DNA of 64,000 bases from Phytophthora colocasiae. Lineage: Eukaryota > Oomycota > Peronosporomycetes > Peronosporales > Peronosporaceae. Below, in pieces: positions 32,211 to 41,480 of this stretch. The notes beneath the pieces were generated by a model. The model saw nothing but the letters and a program-made list of their open reading frames with translations. It ran no database searches and had not been told where the DNA came from. Location: NCBI GenBank assembly GCA_018806915.1, contig JAGKQI010000097.1, positions 434,001-498,000 of the forward strand, written 5' to 3'. The position numbers and the translations under genes are program-made. Numbering within the stretch: position 1 is the first letter of the stretch; each line of letters starts with the position of its first letter.

Positions 32211-33143
32211 CCCCTCCAGCCCGGCTGATTTTGACCTTCTTACGCTGCATTATGCAGCACAGTTATACTAGGAATTTGTATAGAACGTCGCTTAAAGGGC
32301 TTGGGAAGTGTGCACACGCTCGGCGATGGACAGGACACTTCCCGCTTACGCTGCATGTTGCAGAACAAATTGTATCCAGATGCCCCATGCAAAGCTGCAT
32401 AATGCTGCAGAAGGACCGTGCAGTGTTGCACAAAGACCATGTGCAATTGGCCAGAGACCAGTCGAATATCGAGAAACCAAACTCGATTTTTAGAAAATGA
32501 GAAGGCATACAAAAAGCAAGTAAACCGGTACCGCAATCAGATGATTACCGCAAACAGGTGGAAACCTGTTTGCGGTAATCATCTGATTGCGGTACCGGTT
32601 TACTTGCTTTTCATACAAAGTCCTATATACTATTTTACAGCGTTACGTCGAGAAACAGCTGATCAAGAGTCGGTTCTGCTGTCTTCTGCTGATGGTCACA
32701 TGCACCATACGAGCAATGCATAATGCAGCATAAGTTCGCTGCATAATACGACATAAAGTGACTAGCAAGGTAGACTATTCATTATTTTCCGAAGCTGTAT
32801 GTGTCCTCCGTTTTTTTTCTTGGTGTAGGCGTTTTCTCAGTTCTCAAATGAAACGGATAGTTGGCGGGCGTCACTGTTGCAACATTTACCTGTTCATGAG
32901 CATATCTATCCTGCTGAATAGCATATTTTTGAAAAATGAAAGACAGCGTTTATGTCTGGCAAATCGTGAGCTTTTTCGGTGCAAGATATTTGCCCATCAT
33001 TTTTGTATCTTGATTTCAGTATGCGTCGATTCGTGTGATTTTTTTTCGCATACAAACATCAAGATAAATTCAACGTTACGGTGCATAATGCAGCTTAATA
33101 AAAAGGCCTAAGCTGCATTATGCAGCACTCCGGGTTGGAGGGG
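32211..33143. mobile_element. TTAA-flanked TIR element (piggyBac-like, non-autonomous)
   Basis: This 933-base insertion separates copy 3 from the upstream sequence it shares with copy 1. It is flanked by TTAA (32207-32210, 33144-33147). Its ends are 14-base inverted repeats, CCCCTCCAGCCCGG and its complement with one mismatch. TTAA targets and CCC ends are the hallmark of piggyBac-type elements. No transposase is encoded. The interior contains many copies of a palindrome like GCTGCATAATGCAGC clustered near both ends, and a perfect hairpin at 32512-32611. Confidence 0.75.
32512..32611. repeat. Perfect 48-bp inverted repeat (hairpin)
   Basis: The arms 32512-32559 and 32564-32611 are perfectly complementary with a 4-base loop. 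The structure lies inside the TTAA element. The outer bases read AAAAGCAAGTAAACCGG on the left arm. Confidence 0.95.
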
Positions 33144-33310
33144 TTAATCAAAGTGAGTGATTGACCCCCCAGTCTTTTCCCAGTTTTTTCCCAGTAGCTA
33201 ACGATAAAAACCACAACTTAGCGTTATCAACATAACATCAACGAACCCAAACAAGTTTGCTTCAAACGCCTCGTCGTTTTAGGTTTGAATCAAACCGTTT
33301 GAGAAAAAAT
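33144..33310. promoter_or_regulatory. Shared 5' flank of unknown family copies 1 and 3
   Basis: The reverse complement of about 33145-33195 (CTGGGAAAAGACTGGG, TCAATCACTCACTTTGAT) matches bases 8-50 upstream of copy 1. Retention upstream of two copies suggests that the duplicated unit included the promoter, but no defined promoter element is visible. Confidence 0.35.
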
Positions 33311-33566
33311 AATTCACCATAACCACCTTGATGACGCTTTCAACAGCATTTCTCTTCTAGTAGTAGTAGTAGTGTGCGCGCTTACCAGGATGACAGGCCT
33401 CTGAGAAGCTGTACTTGTCCTATCGACTTCAAGGTTTAGAGAAGATGTAGGTACTTTTAACAGACAGAGTCCAAAACAACAAATATGAATGGGAGAACTC
33501 GATCTTGTCGTTAATCAGTCTTACTGCGTACTAAATGGCTCTGCTTGGTTGGATGTTGTCTGGATT

Positions 33567-33795
33567 TCAATGCGGTTCATGCCACAGGCCATGGAGAGCT
33601 GGTTCAAACGCAGACATCATTGTATCCGTGCGAGACTTGGACACCAGTACGACAGCAAAGGGTAAGACATGTTCCGCACCCCCAACTCTGACGGTCCACG
33701 GATGTGCGTCTAGCCTGTCGAGCAGACGTGGCCCCTGGGCCAGTGCACGTCGTACCTATTGGATCCACTGTCCCAACGCGGGTGCGGCTTATCTT
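33567..33795 (-). pseudogene. Unknown family copy 4 (3' fragment)
   Basis: The minus strand reads RLDAHPWT, VGGAEHVLPFAVVLVSKS and ends LWHEPH with a stop at 33567-33569. It is closest to the 3' part of copy 2, with which it shares the flanking direct duplication. The 5' half is missing: an in-frame stop follows TLGQWIQ, and a Mutator-like remnant begins near 33795. Confidence 0.55.
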
Positions 33796-33832
33796 CGAGT
33801 AAATTTCAGGGAAACTTCGAGTAAATTATATT

Positions 33833-35265
33833 TTGGAGGTTTTTGAAGTAAAATATAACAGAAAAAGATTAATTTCAAGTAGTTGGTTAAAAGGAGACAA
33901 TGGAAGTAAGTTAGGTTTATTTAAAGTGGTTGGCTGGAAGCCGTTCATAGATACATCCATTTGCGTTTTGACGAGCCAAGATACCGTCGGGAGCGGAGCC
34001 AGTGACATCGCGGCTTCTTTCGAAGTGGACCAGCCACAGCCTGTTTCCAAGCGAATACGTTTTGAAAACCTACTGGACGGCTCAATGTATAAATGCATGC
34101 ACAGCTACGGGAACAAAGGGTGCGCTAGAATATATCGCTGCGTGACACAGATTGTCCGAATCGCCTCCGACTCACGAAGTTCCAAGAAGACCCCGACGGT
34201 ACTGTGTAGTTCACGCTAGAAGTGGTAGAGAAGCACGGCACTGAAAAGGCTGCTGTTGTTCGTCAAGGAATCCATGGCGCTCTTTGCTTCACGGTGGATC
34301 TGGACCCCGAAAATGCCGAAGGCTACTTCGTGACCGTTAAGAAGGAAGGAAATTTTTTGATTAACTAAATAGGTGGACAACTCTTTGGACTAACTTGCCA
34401 CGATCTCAAGCTAATTCAATAGATACATTGTTCTACGGTCAACCTAAATTTGGGGCATCGGCAGTTCATAACCTAACTGTTGAATCAGTAGCGTGATAGT
34501 TTACCGTTCACAGTTGAGCTCATCCGCATGCTGGTGAATAAACTGATAATGCATTCTGTATGACGACATGGATATTCGCCACATTTGGCAGTAGCGCCTT
34601 TGTTTTCTGTAGTCTCCATGTGGCATGAAACGTAACTGCAACGTTGACTCTCCATACCGGTAGTCACCTTTTGGTGCGTAGGCCCAGTTATGGAATCCGG
34701 TATGACCACTACGGCGCCATCAGTGTCCAAGGCAATGGTACGAGCATCATGTTTATCATTTCTGGTTATTGTATCTGACAATTGCACGCAGATTCAGGCA
34801 ATCCGACAGACATTTTTTGCGACTGTGCGAAGTTCTTTCATACAGGTTGGCAATGCTCCTACGTGGTGGCGGCTACGGCTCTACAGCGTGGCATCAGCGT
34901 TTAGGGAATTCTAAAATCCTTGCCGGTCAGAAAGCTGAGCGGTGGTCAACGCAAGCGGCCTGACCGTTAGCAGAAGGAGGCGACAATACTCACCGGTTCT
35001 CAGTTGACATTCTCATTCGAGACATGCTGAAATTCCCCTGCACGACCTTTGCATTGGAATCTCATGAGAGAGTTTACGCTCGCTGCAGGTGCTAAATACG
35101 AGCAATATCGTCTCGGCAAAGTCGTATAAAAGACGGCATTTACTTCTGGATGACCACGTTTTCGCACGGTGCTCAAGTGAAGATGGAGTGCCAGGAGCTA
35201 GCCGAGTGTCTTAATCGAGTCTATACTCACGGGGCAGACGTTGCAGGAGCAGTGGCTTACTAGTT
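33833..35265 (+). pseudogene. Mutator-like (MULE) transposase remnant lacking its catalytic core
   Basis: The N-terminal finger region is at 34080-34370: MYKCMHSYGNKGCARIYRC, then in another frame DTDCPNRLRLTKF, a stop, and VEKHGTEKAAVVRQGIHGAL. After a gap, a SWIM-type zinc finger appears at about 34785-34960 (FCDCAKFFHTGWQCSYVVA, then LPVRKLSGGQRKR). A C-terminal tail follows near 35095-35262 (YEQYRLGKVV, FWMTTFSHGAQVKMECQEL). This order is that of MULE transposases, but the DDE region between the finger and SWIM parts is deleted. Several frame changes confirm decay. Confidence 0.55.
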
Positions 35266-35557
35266 CTCGATGGGGCGGCTACAAGCGGTTTCTCAAGGAT
35301 GCGCTAGTGAGAAGGCTTTAGAAGCTGAAGACTAAAGCTACCAGGTTAACTCTGTGACTGCAATACACTTCTGTGTTGATGTACTTTAAATGTATCTTTT
35401 TTTAGTTTTACTCGCAAATGCGCTTTTAGCGATCTCGATTACTCGAAATTCATCCTTTTGAAGGATTACTTGAATTGACTCCGATTTTACTCGTGTTTAA
35501 GCCCGTTCGTAGCTTGGCCAGCTTGCTCGCTCACACTGCACAGTGAACTTTGTCTGC
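35266..35557. other. AT-rich stretch right of the MULE remnant
   Basis: Motifs such as ATTACTCGAAATT recall the TTCGAGTAAA words at 33790-33825 on the other side, possibly degraded element ends. No gene was found. Confidence 0.3.
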
Positions 35558-35899
35558 TCACCGCTCCGATACTCTCTGAAATGGGGGGAAATGGCCGTCT
35601 ACATATCCTGGGTTTGAGCTTACCAAGATGGTTCCCTTCAAATTCGTATTGCTTTGTGCCTGCCAGACCAACGACAGGGTGGCGGCATCAGCCATAACTA
35701 AGAGACCAAAGAGTTCGGTCATGTTCGGCAAAGAGGAAGGAGTACGTGTTTCTGGCACGATACATGCGCTAGCCCAGGCTGTCTGAGCGAATGTAACTCC
35801 GATCCGAGCCCACTCTGTGGCGTCGTTGCGCCTGAGAACACTGCTGAAGACGGCAAGCATGCACTTTTGTGAATGCATAGAAGGTATCTCGAGCACCAA
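35558..35899 (-). CDS. Small open frame, unknown
   Basis: This is a 113-codon frame starting MVLEIPSMHSQKC with no domain I recognise. It lies downstream of the coiled-coil ORF on the same strand and could be a second exon or chance. Support is weak. Confidence 0.2.
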   Translation of the reverse strand: MVLEIPSMHSQKCMLAVFSSVLRRNDATEWARIGVTFAQTAWASACIVPETRTPSSLPNMTELFGLLVMADAATLSLVWQAQSNTNLKGTILVSSNPGYVDGHFPPFQRVSER

Positions 35900-35955
35900 C
35901 CACAGTCATGGTAAAATATCCTCCATTAGCATAGGAAAGGCAGTTCATGCAGCCG

Positions 35956-36507
35956 CTATGAGTCTTCCTGCTCGCCTCCTGGTTGTGTGTCCATAGCTGA
36001 CAATTCTGATCGACCGTGGGTCACCCGTACTCCATCGTTCGGTTCTCGTGGTAGGAATTCACGCGTGAGTCTCTCGAGATGGAATGCAAGGCGCTCCATA
36101 CTTTCCACACTGCGAGTCGTCACCTCTATCTGTGCCTGCAGTGACTGTATTTCGTCTTTTAGATGTTGGATTTCGCTCAGCATCTCGCTGCGTCGGGTGT
36201 GGCTCAACTGGTTTACTACCGACCGATGCGAGAGGACGTGTCGTGCACGATGTGCATAAGCAAGCAGTCGCCGCTGGGTCTGAGCGGCAAGTGAAGCTCT
36301 TGACTCTGCTGTTTGTCTCGTCATTTGGGCAGTTCGGACTTCTTCGGGTGAAGCCATGACCACGACGTGGTTCACGTCCCCTGTTCGCCGCTCCATTTGA
36401 ACTCGACGTTGGTCCTCAAGAAGTCCCCCACCTGCGCGTTGACCGGTGGCGGAGCGCGCCACCACCATCGCGAGGCGGGTCCGCCTTTGCCTCCGATCAA
36501 TCGCCAT
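35956..36507 (-). CDS. Hypothetical coiled-coil protein (183 aa)
   Basis: This intact frame starts MAIDRRQRRTRLAMVVARSA. The N-terminus is Arg-rich. Residues about 105-160 (SEMLSEIQHLKDEIQSLQAQ, then MERLAFHLERLTREF) form a heptad pattern typical of a coiled coil. The C-terminus is acidic. No catalytic motif is visible. It sits alone between a MULE remnant and a palindromic region, so it may be a host gene or a surviving element ORF. Confidence 0.4.
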   Translation of the reverse strand: MAIDRRQRRTRLAMVVARSATGQRAGGGLLEDQRRVQMERRTGDVNHVVVMASPEEVRTAQMTRQTAESRASLAAQTQRRLLAYAHRARHVLSHRSVVNQLSHTRRSEMLSEIQHLKDEIQSLQAQIEVTTRSVESMERLAFHLERLTREFLPREPNDGVRVTHGRSELSAMDTQPGGEQEDS

Positions 36508-36704
36508 TTGTGCTCAATTTGCTTTGGGTGCCGGATCGACAATCCAGGAATGAGACCTCATCGCAGAAAAGGTCAGGAAATGGCATACAAACGTCGAGTA
36601 AGAAACAGTTTTACACTGCGGGTGAGCACGGTGGGTACGACCGTGGGCAGAAAACAGCCACAGAGATACTTTTTGCGACACTTCAAGCTGGACATGTACT
36701 AGGA

Positions 36705-36800
36705 TAGACGTCGAAATTCGACGTCTAAGTTCCATTCCAGTGATGAGGTCTACTGCATTCGAGTCGAATGCAGTAGACCTCATCACTGGAATGGAACTTA
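36705..36800. repeat. Two adjoining perfect palindromes
   Basis: A 23-base palindrome (36705-36727, TAGACGTCGAA around a central A) abuts a 75-base palindrome. The larger one has 37-base arms, 36726-36762 and 36764-36800, around a single G. Both can form hairpins or cruciforms. No element ends were recognised around them. Confidence 0.9.
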
Positions 36801-37253
36801 CTTTGGCTGCATCCCAAAAGCATAGCTACCCAGTTGTCGAAATGAAAGTTGCATTGAAGTCGGCATGGCTCCCACGAAGCTGTTCTCACACATTGTTCGG
36901 GACAGTTGTCCACAACACCCAGAAAGATCGGTCAAGTCTGGCAAAATGTATTTGCCTTCCCTTCCAGCCTGGAAGTTTCAGGAAACTACTGCACGCATCG
37001 ATCTATTCATACCAGCACCCTCTGCAATCCTATATCGTCTCGATCTGAGCAGATGGCCCGAGCCACACGCACTCAGTTCGAATCGAAGATCGCCGCTGCT
37101 TCCAGGCTGCAGTAAAAGTGCACATGACACACCATGACAGAACGTGTAACAAAACAGGGCAACACTAACTTCCAGCCGATACCTGCTGCTTCACGCACTC
37201 CTTATAAAAAAAGAGGGTCCAACTAATTGATGTACGTGCACATAATAACAAGA
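36801..37253. promoter_or_regulatory. Region upstream of PIG-Y with TATA-like box
   Basis: A CTTATAAAAAA motif lies at 37201-37211, 43 bases before the PIG-Y ATG. Overlapping short frames at 36865-37137 have no recognised product. Confidence 0.35.
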
Positions 37254-37590
37254 ATGGCGAAAGTGGCGGCAAGACGTGCGGACTCTACGAGCCACGTATG
37301 GGGCTATGTGATCGTACTAATGGCAGCGCTGGCCTTCATCACGTCAATGTAATATTCCCAACATGACCAACATCCGCTCAACTGCTTCTTATTCTCCGCT
37401 GTTCGACAGGTACGCCATGATCTTCTCCAAGCTGCTTCCAGAGGACTCCCCAGACATTCCTAGCTCCAATCTGTTGGTCGCACTAGAGAGAGACGTGTAC
37501 TACTGCTACCTGATACCACTCACGATTCCCGTGACGATTTTGACATTCTACGCTAACTGGGTCAGTCTCAAATTCTTCCGTCACAACTAG
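37254..37590 (+). CDS. PIG-Y-like subunit of GPI-GlcNAc transferase
   Basis: This two-exon gene encodes about 91 residues. Exon 1, 37254-37348, contains a hydrophobic helix (GYVIVLMAALAFI). A 61-base GT-AG intron separates it from exon 2, 37410-37590. The joined codon makes a Met, giving FITSMYAMIF. The second half ends in a hydrophobic segment LIPLTIPVTILTFYANWVSL followed by KFFRHN, the distinctive C-terminal signature of PIG-Y. PIG-Y is a small two-helix ER membrane protein. It belongs to the complex that transfers GlcNAc to phosphatidylinositol, the first step of GPI-anchor synthesis. Length and helix layout fit the family. It is convergent with the oxygenase gene at 37659. Confidence 0.75.
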
Positions 37591-37658
37591 AACCTGCAGT
37601 CTATCAATGTACTGGATTAAGTCGAAATCCCTTGTCACTTTATGCAGACGTAGTGTGC

Positions 37659-38798
37659 TCAGGCCTGTGACTTCTGGTTCTCACGCACTTTACGTGCCAG
37701 CAGCTTCAGAAACGCCGCCTGCTTCGGGTTAGCGCGTACGCTCTCCAGTGTCCAACCACCTTTGTTGCTCGTGGTCGATAACAGCTTCGTTTGCTTCACA
37801 GCGGCCTGCGAGAGCTTCACATAGCGATTGAACGCGCCACTGTGTTCAGGAAACTTGGCCACACATGCACCGATCTCGCTCGGGAACAGGTTAAAGCCAA
37901 CCACCACACGCTTCACAGGAAGCTCAGCACCAACACTAGTACATGCAGTCGGAAGTGTACGCACACGGCCACTGAAGTGGGCAAACTCGCCGTCACACAG
38001 GATTCCGCGACGATACTTGTACGAAACGCGCTCCCATCCTGGTTCATGCTCGCTCAACTTCTCGAGTTCATCCGTTGTCAGTCGACGAGGTTGTTTCCGC
38101 GTCTTGTAGCCGTATTGATCGTAGTGCGCCAATCCCGTGAGGTTTACGTGAAATCCACCACCTTCGAACGACCTTGTTTCGCGTCCTTGATTCGCTTCGT
38201 CCTCAGTAAGATCATTGTGCAACGGACTTACGTGCAAGGTGGCCCCGTAGATAGGAGGGAAAATCACGTTAGTCTCGTAGCGAACCTGTTCGGCGTAGTC
38301 CAAGTGATACTCCGTTTCATCGTTGCAGTCCGAAGCAATGACCCAAACAGCTACACCATGAGTGCGTTCCCAGTCCTTTTTAGTGATCCGTTGATCTTTT
38401 ACTAGAAACTCTTGCACTGTTCGTCGTGCCAACGCGTGGCGATAAGCATCAGGATCCTTCGATTCGTCTTCCAGTTCTTGTGTCTGAAATTGACTGGCGG
38501 TTGTATTGTCCAGTTGCAATTCATTCACAGGCACGTAAACGCCCCACACTGTTGCTTTAACAGCACTGGCGTACAATAGATCAGCCGTTTGTTCACTCAC
38601 AGCTCCATCAACAACTGCAAATGTGCCTGGATGATCTCGAGGGAAGTCTCGCACGATTTTCCCAGGACGATCGTTGCATCCGGAGGGCGTGAAACCATCG
38701 TCCCATTCGCTCAAGTGGATGGAGGCGGGAGGTGCTGGGGCCTCTTGTACGTGATGGTCCACTAGCCAACGGGGCAGTAGTTCCCGGGGTCCCGCCAT
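37659..38798 (-). CDS. 2-oxoglutarate/Fe(II) oxygenase-like protein (379 aa)
   Basis: This is an intact single-exon gene. Residues 60-280 have the features of a double-stranded beta-helix oxygenase. The iron-binding H-x-D motif is seen in EYHLDYAEQ (His165, Asp167), and a distal His lies in GEFAHFSGRVR (His274). Arginines soon after it (278, 280) or in LPVKRVVVGFNLF (297) could bind 2-oxoglutarate. The spacing between Asp and distal His is longer than in classic prolyl hydroxylases because of an inserted charged loop (residues 195-255). Substrate is unknown. There is no signal peptide or membrane segment, so it is probably cytosolic or nuclear. Family call is inferred from motifs. Confidence 0.6.
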   Translation of the reverse strand: MAGPRELLPRWLVDHHVQEAPAPPASIHLSEWDDGFTPSGCNDRPGKIVRDFPRDHPGTFAVVDGAVSEQTADLLYASAVKATVWGVYVPVNELQLDNTTASQFQTQELEDESKDPDAYRHALARRTVQEFLVKDQRITKKDWERTHGVAVWVIASDCNDETEYHLDYAEQVRYETNVIFPPIYGATLHVSPLHNDLTEDEANQGRETRSFEGGGFHVNLTGLAHYDQYGYKTRKQPRRLTTDELEKLSEHEPGWERVSYKYRRGILCDGEFAHFSGRVRTLPTACTSVGAELPVKRVVVGFNLFPSEIGACVAKFPEHSGAFNRYVKLSQAAVKQTKLLSTTSNKGGWTLESVRANPKQAAFLKLLARKVRENQKSQA

Positions 38799-38944
38799 GA
38801 CATTCGATAGTAGAGAAGCGTATGAAAATATCGTACCTAAGCGATATACATGGTAACATATTTTCTACATCAAATATATATTTTGAAAAGAAAAGTACTT
38901 CGGAAAATATTATACTCCACAGATGGCCAAGTTCCTGGTTGCTA

Positions 38945-39860
38945 CAGTGCGCGCCAAATCGATAGGACCCCCCTGAATATGCCCATAACTCAGTCAGTTT
39001 TTATCATTTTAAGTTGCGGTTTTGACAGTAGATCCATAACACGGTATGAAAGGACCTACGGGCGTTTGTTTTAGCGTTTTTGCACCCTAAAGTATGGCTC
39101 CCATACAAAAAACGGTTTTTTGCCAAACGACACAATTTAGGACCCCCATGCTTCATTCAATACAAATCCCTATACTAAATAAAACCCGCTCAAAATGATA
39201 TGACTGGGGATTTGTATGGGGACATGTTCTAAACCTCTGTAGAGTGAAGGTGAGTGCAGGTATCATGGCTCTGAATTACACAGAACATTGATAATAGATA
39301 AGTGCATATTTGGTAGAGAAAGCCATAACCATTGGCAGAGAGTTACAAAGTAATTGCTGGCACTTTAACTGTCAGTTTTGTAGATTGTCATTTAGTGGCT
39401 GTTTTTTTAGCAAATCATAGTCAAAATGCGTTCAAATGTTAGAGACAAAATAATAATGTCGATCCCTTGCATAAGAACTCTCTAAAGCATATATGATCTC
39501 TACCAAATATGCATTTATCTATTATCAATGTTCTGTGTAATTCAGAGCCATGATACCTGCACTCACCTTCACTCTACAGAGGTTTAGAACATGTCCCCAT
39601 ACAAATCCCCAGTCATATCATTTTGAGCGGGTTTTATTTAGTATAGGGTTTTGCATTGAAGCATGGGGGGTCCTAAATTGTGTCGTTTGGCAAAAAAAAC
39701 CGTTTTTTGTATGGGAGCCATACTTTAGGGTGCAAAAAAAAACGCCCGTAGGTCCTTTCTTACCGTGTTATGGATCTACTGTCAAAACCGCAACTTAAAA
39801 TGATAAAACTGAGTTATGGGCATATTCAGGGGGGGGGTCCTATCGATTTGGCGCGCACTG
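38945..39860. mobile_element. Tc1/mariner-type MITE with very long inverted repeats
   Basis: This 916-base element is flanked by TA on both sides (38943-38944, 39861-39862) and begins CAGTGCGCGCC. Its left arm (38945-39319) is the near-perfect complement of the right arm (39497-39860), leaving about 180 bases of unique centre. TA target and CAGTG ends fit Tc1/mariner. No transposase is encoded. Small length differences in C and A runs separate the arms. Confidence 0.85.
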
Positions 39861-39862
39861 TA

Positions 39863-41281
39863 CTACTTGGCTTGACTATTGAATTCTGAAGGTTTGATCA
39901 GTGGACATTACGGCTAGGAATGTGGAGTTACTGCTCCAAGTCGGACAAGATTCACACTCGCATCGCACCTGGCCACACATTACGCTCTAGAACTTGCACT
40001 GAAACGAAGAAACACACTAGCCTCGTGAATCTGGGTCTAGAACAGCTAAATGTAGGTCCCGAACAGTGTACCAGTGTCAAGATGCGAGTCCACTTTCGAA
40101 TCCAGTTAGCGGTAATGCCGATATTCTGTAAGTTTTTGCATTAAAAAAGGAATAAAAACCGGTTCACATTGCCAGAAGCGTGTGAAAAATGTTCCATACG
40201 TCGTTTCGTAACAACCAACCATCCGATAACAAGACGGCCTGTATCTTCACTCGAGCAGCGACAGGAGTTGCCACTTCATCAAACCCCGTCTACGTGAACG
40301 GGCATAGACTTACATATTTTGGTATGATCCTTACGGCAAAAGTATCGCGAACAAACAGTAAAATGTCAACATTGTGCTATGTCCCAGCAAAAAGAAAAGA
40401 AGAAACGTACATGCACAGGCAGCGAGTCCGGGTTGGTGGTATCCAATGCAGGGATTAGATTGCGAGCAGGCGTCAGACAGAATGCGGCCGTTGTCGTTCA
40501 CATTAGGATCCGACGACCCGACTGACATGCAGCTACATCCGTTCAGTAAGCTCACGAATGGAATATGTAGTCTACATGCCAACCTGCTCAGAGCACTTGC
40601 CACCATCCATGCCACTCGAATTTGGCTCGTGTCGTGTAACGTCGCTTTTTGTGATTTGTGAAGTGATGACAAGAGGCGGAGGACCCTCCGATCTGTACGG
40701 CAGAATATTGTCGCTGCGAAAGACAATTTTCAGGGAATTTGACCAGTAGAAAATACAAATAGATCGAGCTCAATCTCACTCGTCGCAGTGGAGCCAGCCA
40801 GCGTACCGATCTAGCCTCGTTTGATGTCTAATCTCTCCACTGTTTCAAAATAGAAACCAGCACATGTATACGGAACCGCGACGTTTGTTACACAATTTTC
40901 GTCGGGTAATACAAGTTAAGTTGCTACAATTGCGCAGGACGCAGCTTGAAGGTACATCTTCCTGGTATGTTATTATCACACTTTTGTTAATATTAGTAAG
41001 AGGAATCATTCTTTGATGGAGTGCGAAGCAAGGTCTGAAACAGAGTTAGTTCTTCAAATGGCAGCCAAAGAAATCCCGCATGATATTTGAGATGGATTGT
41101 GAATGTGGACTTCGGGTGAGGTCGAGTTCCCGGGTTATTGACTGTAGGATACCAGTTAGTGGAAGTGGAACTCCTCTAAGCATTCACGAAAGAAAATACG
41201 CCAAGTGATGATTGGACCACTGATAATTTGAGGTGTCGGATGGCAAGAAGCATTGTAGGACGATCCACTCGAGGCTCTAAC
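39863..41281. other. Intergenic region without a supported gene
   Basis: Short frames on both strands (for example 40331-40726 minus, 40374-40661 plus) have no recognisable content. No tRNA or repeat was identified. Confidence 0.45.
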
Positions 41282-41480
41282 GCTATCGTCATGGGCAGGA
41301 CGAACCGAGTCAATAATACCAAATTTTACCGGCTCTAACTTTCTGATGAGCCCGGTATTTGCAAATCTGGGCTCCTCAGATTTAAGTAGCTCTAATTTTG
41401 GGCTCTATCAAAACCTCGGGAACCATAAACAAAAAAGGAGCCCGGTCAGGGGATCTTCGAACCACTTCGAGCCGGTCAAG

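Noticed and set aside
34485..34787. Minus-strand Cys-rich ORF with YPCRH, resembling a SWIM finger
   Set aside because: The plus strand of the same and adjacent bases encodes a better MULE C-terminus (CDCAKFFHTGWQC), consistent with the upstream plus-strand finger.
40331..40749. Overlapping ORFs on both strands
   Set aside because: No domain, no paralogue in the window and compositional signal equal on both strands.
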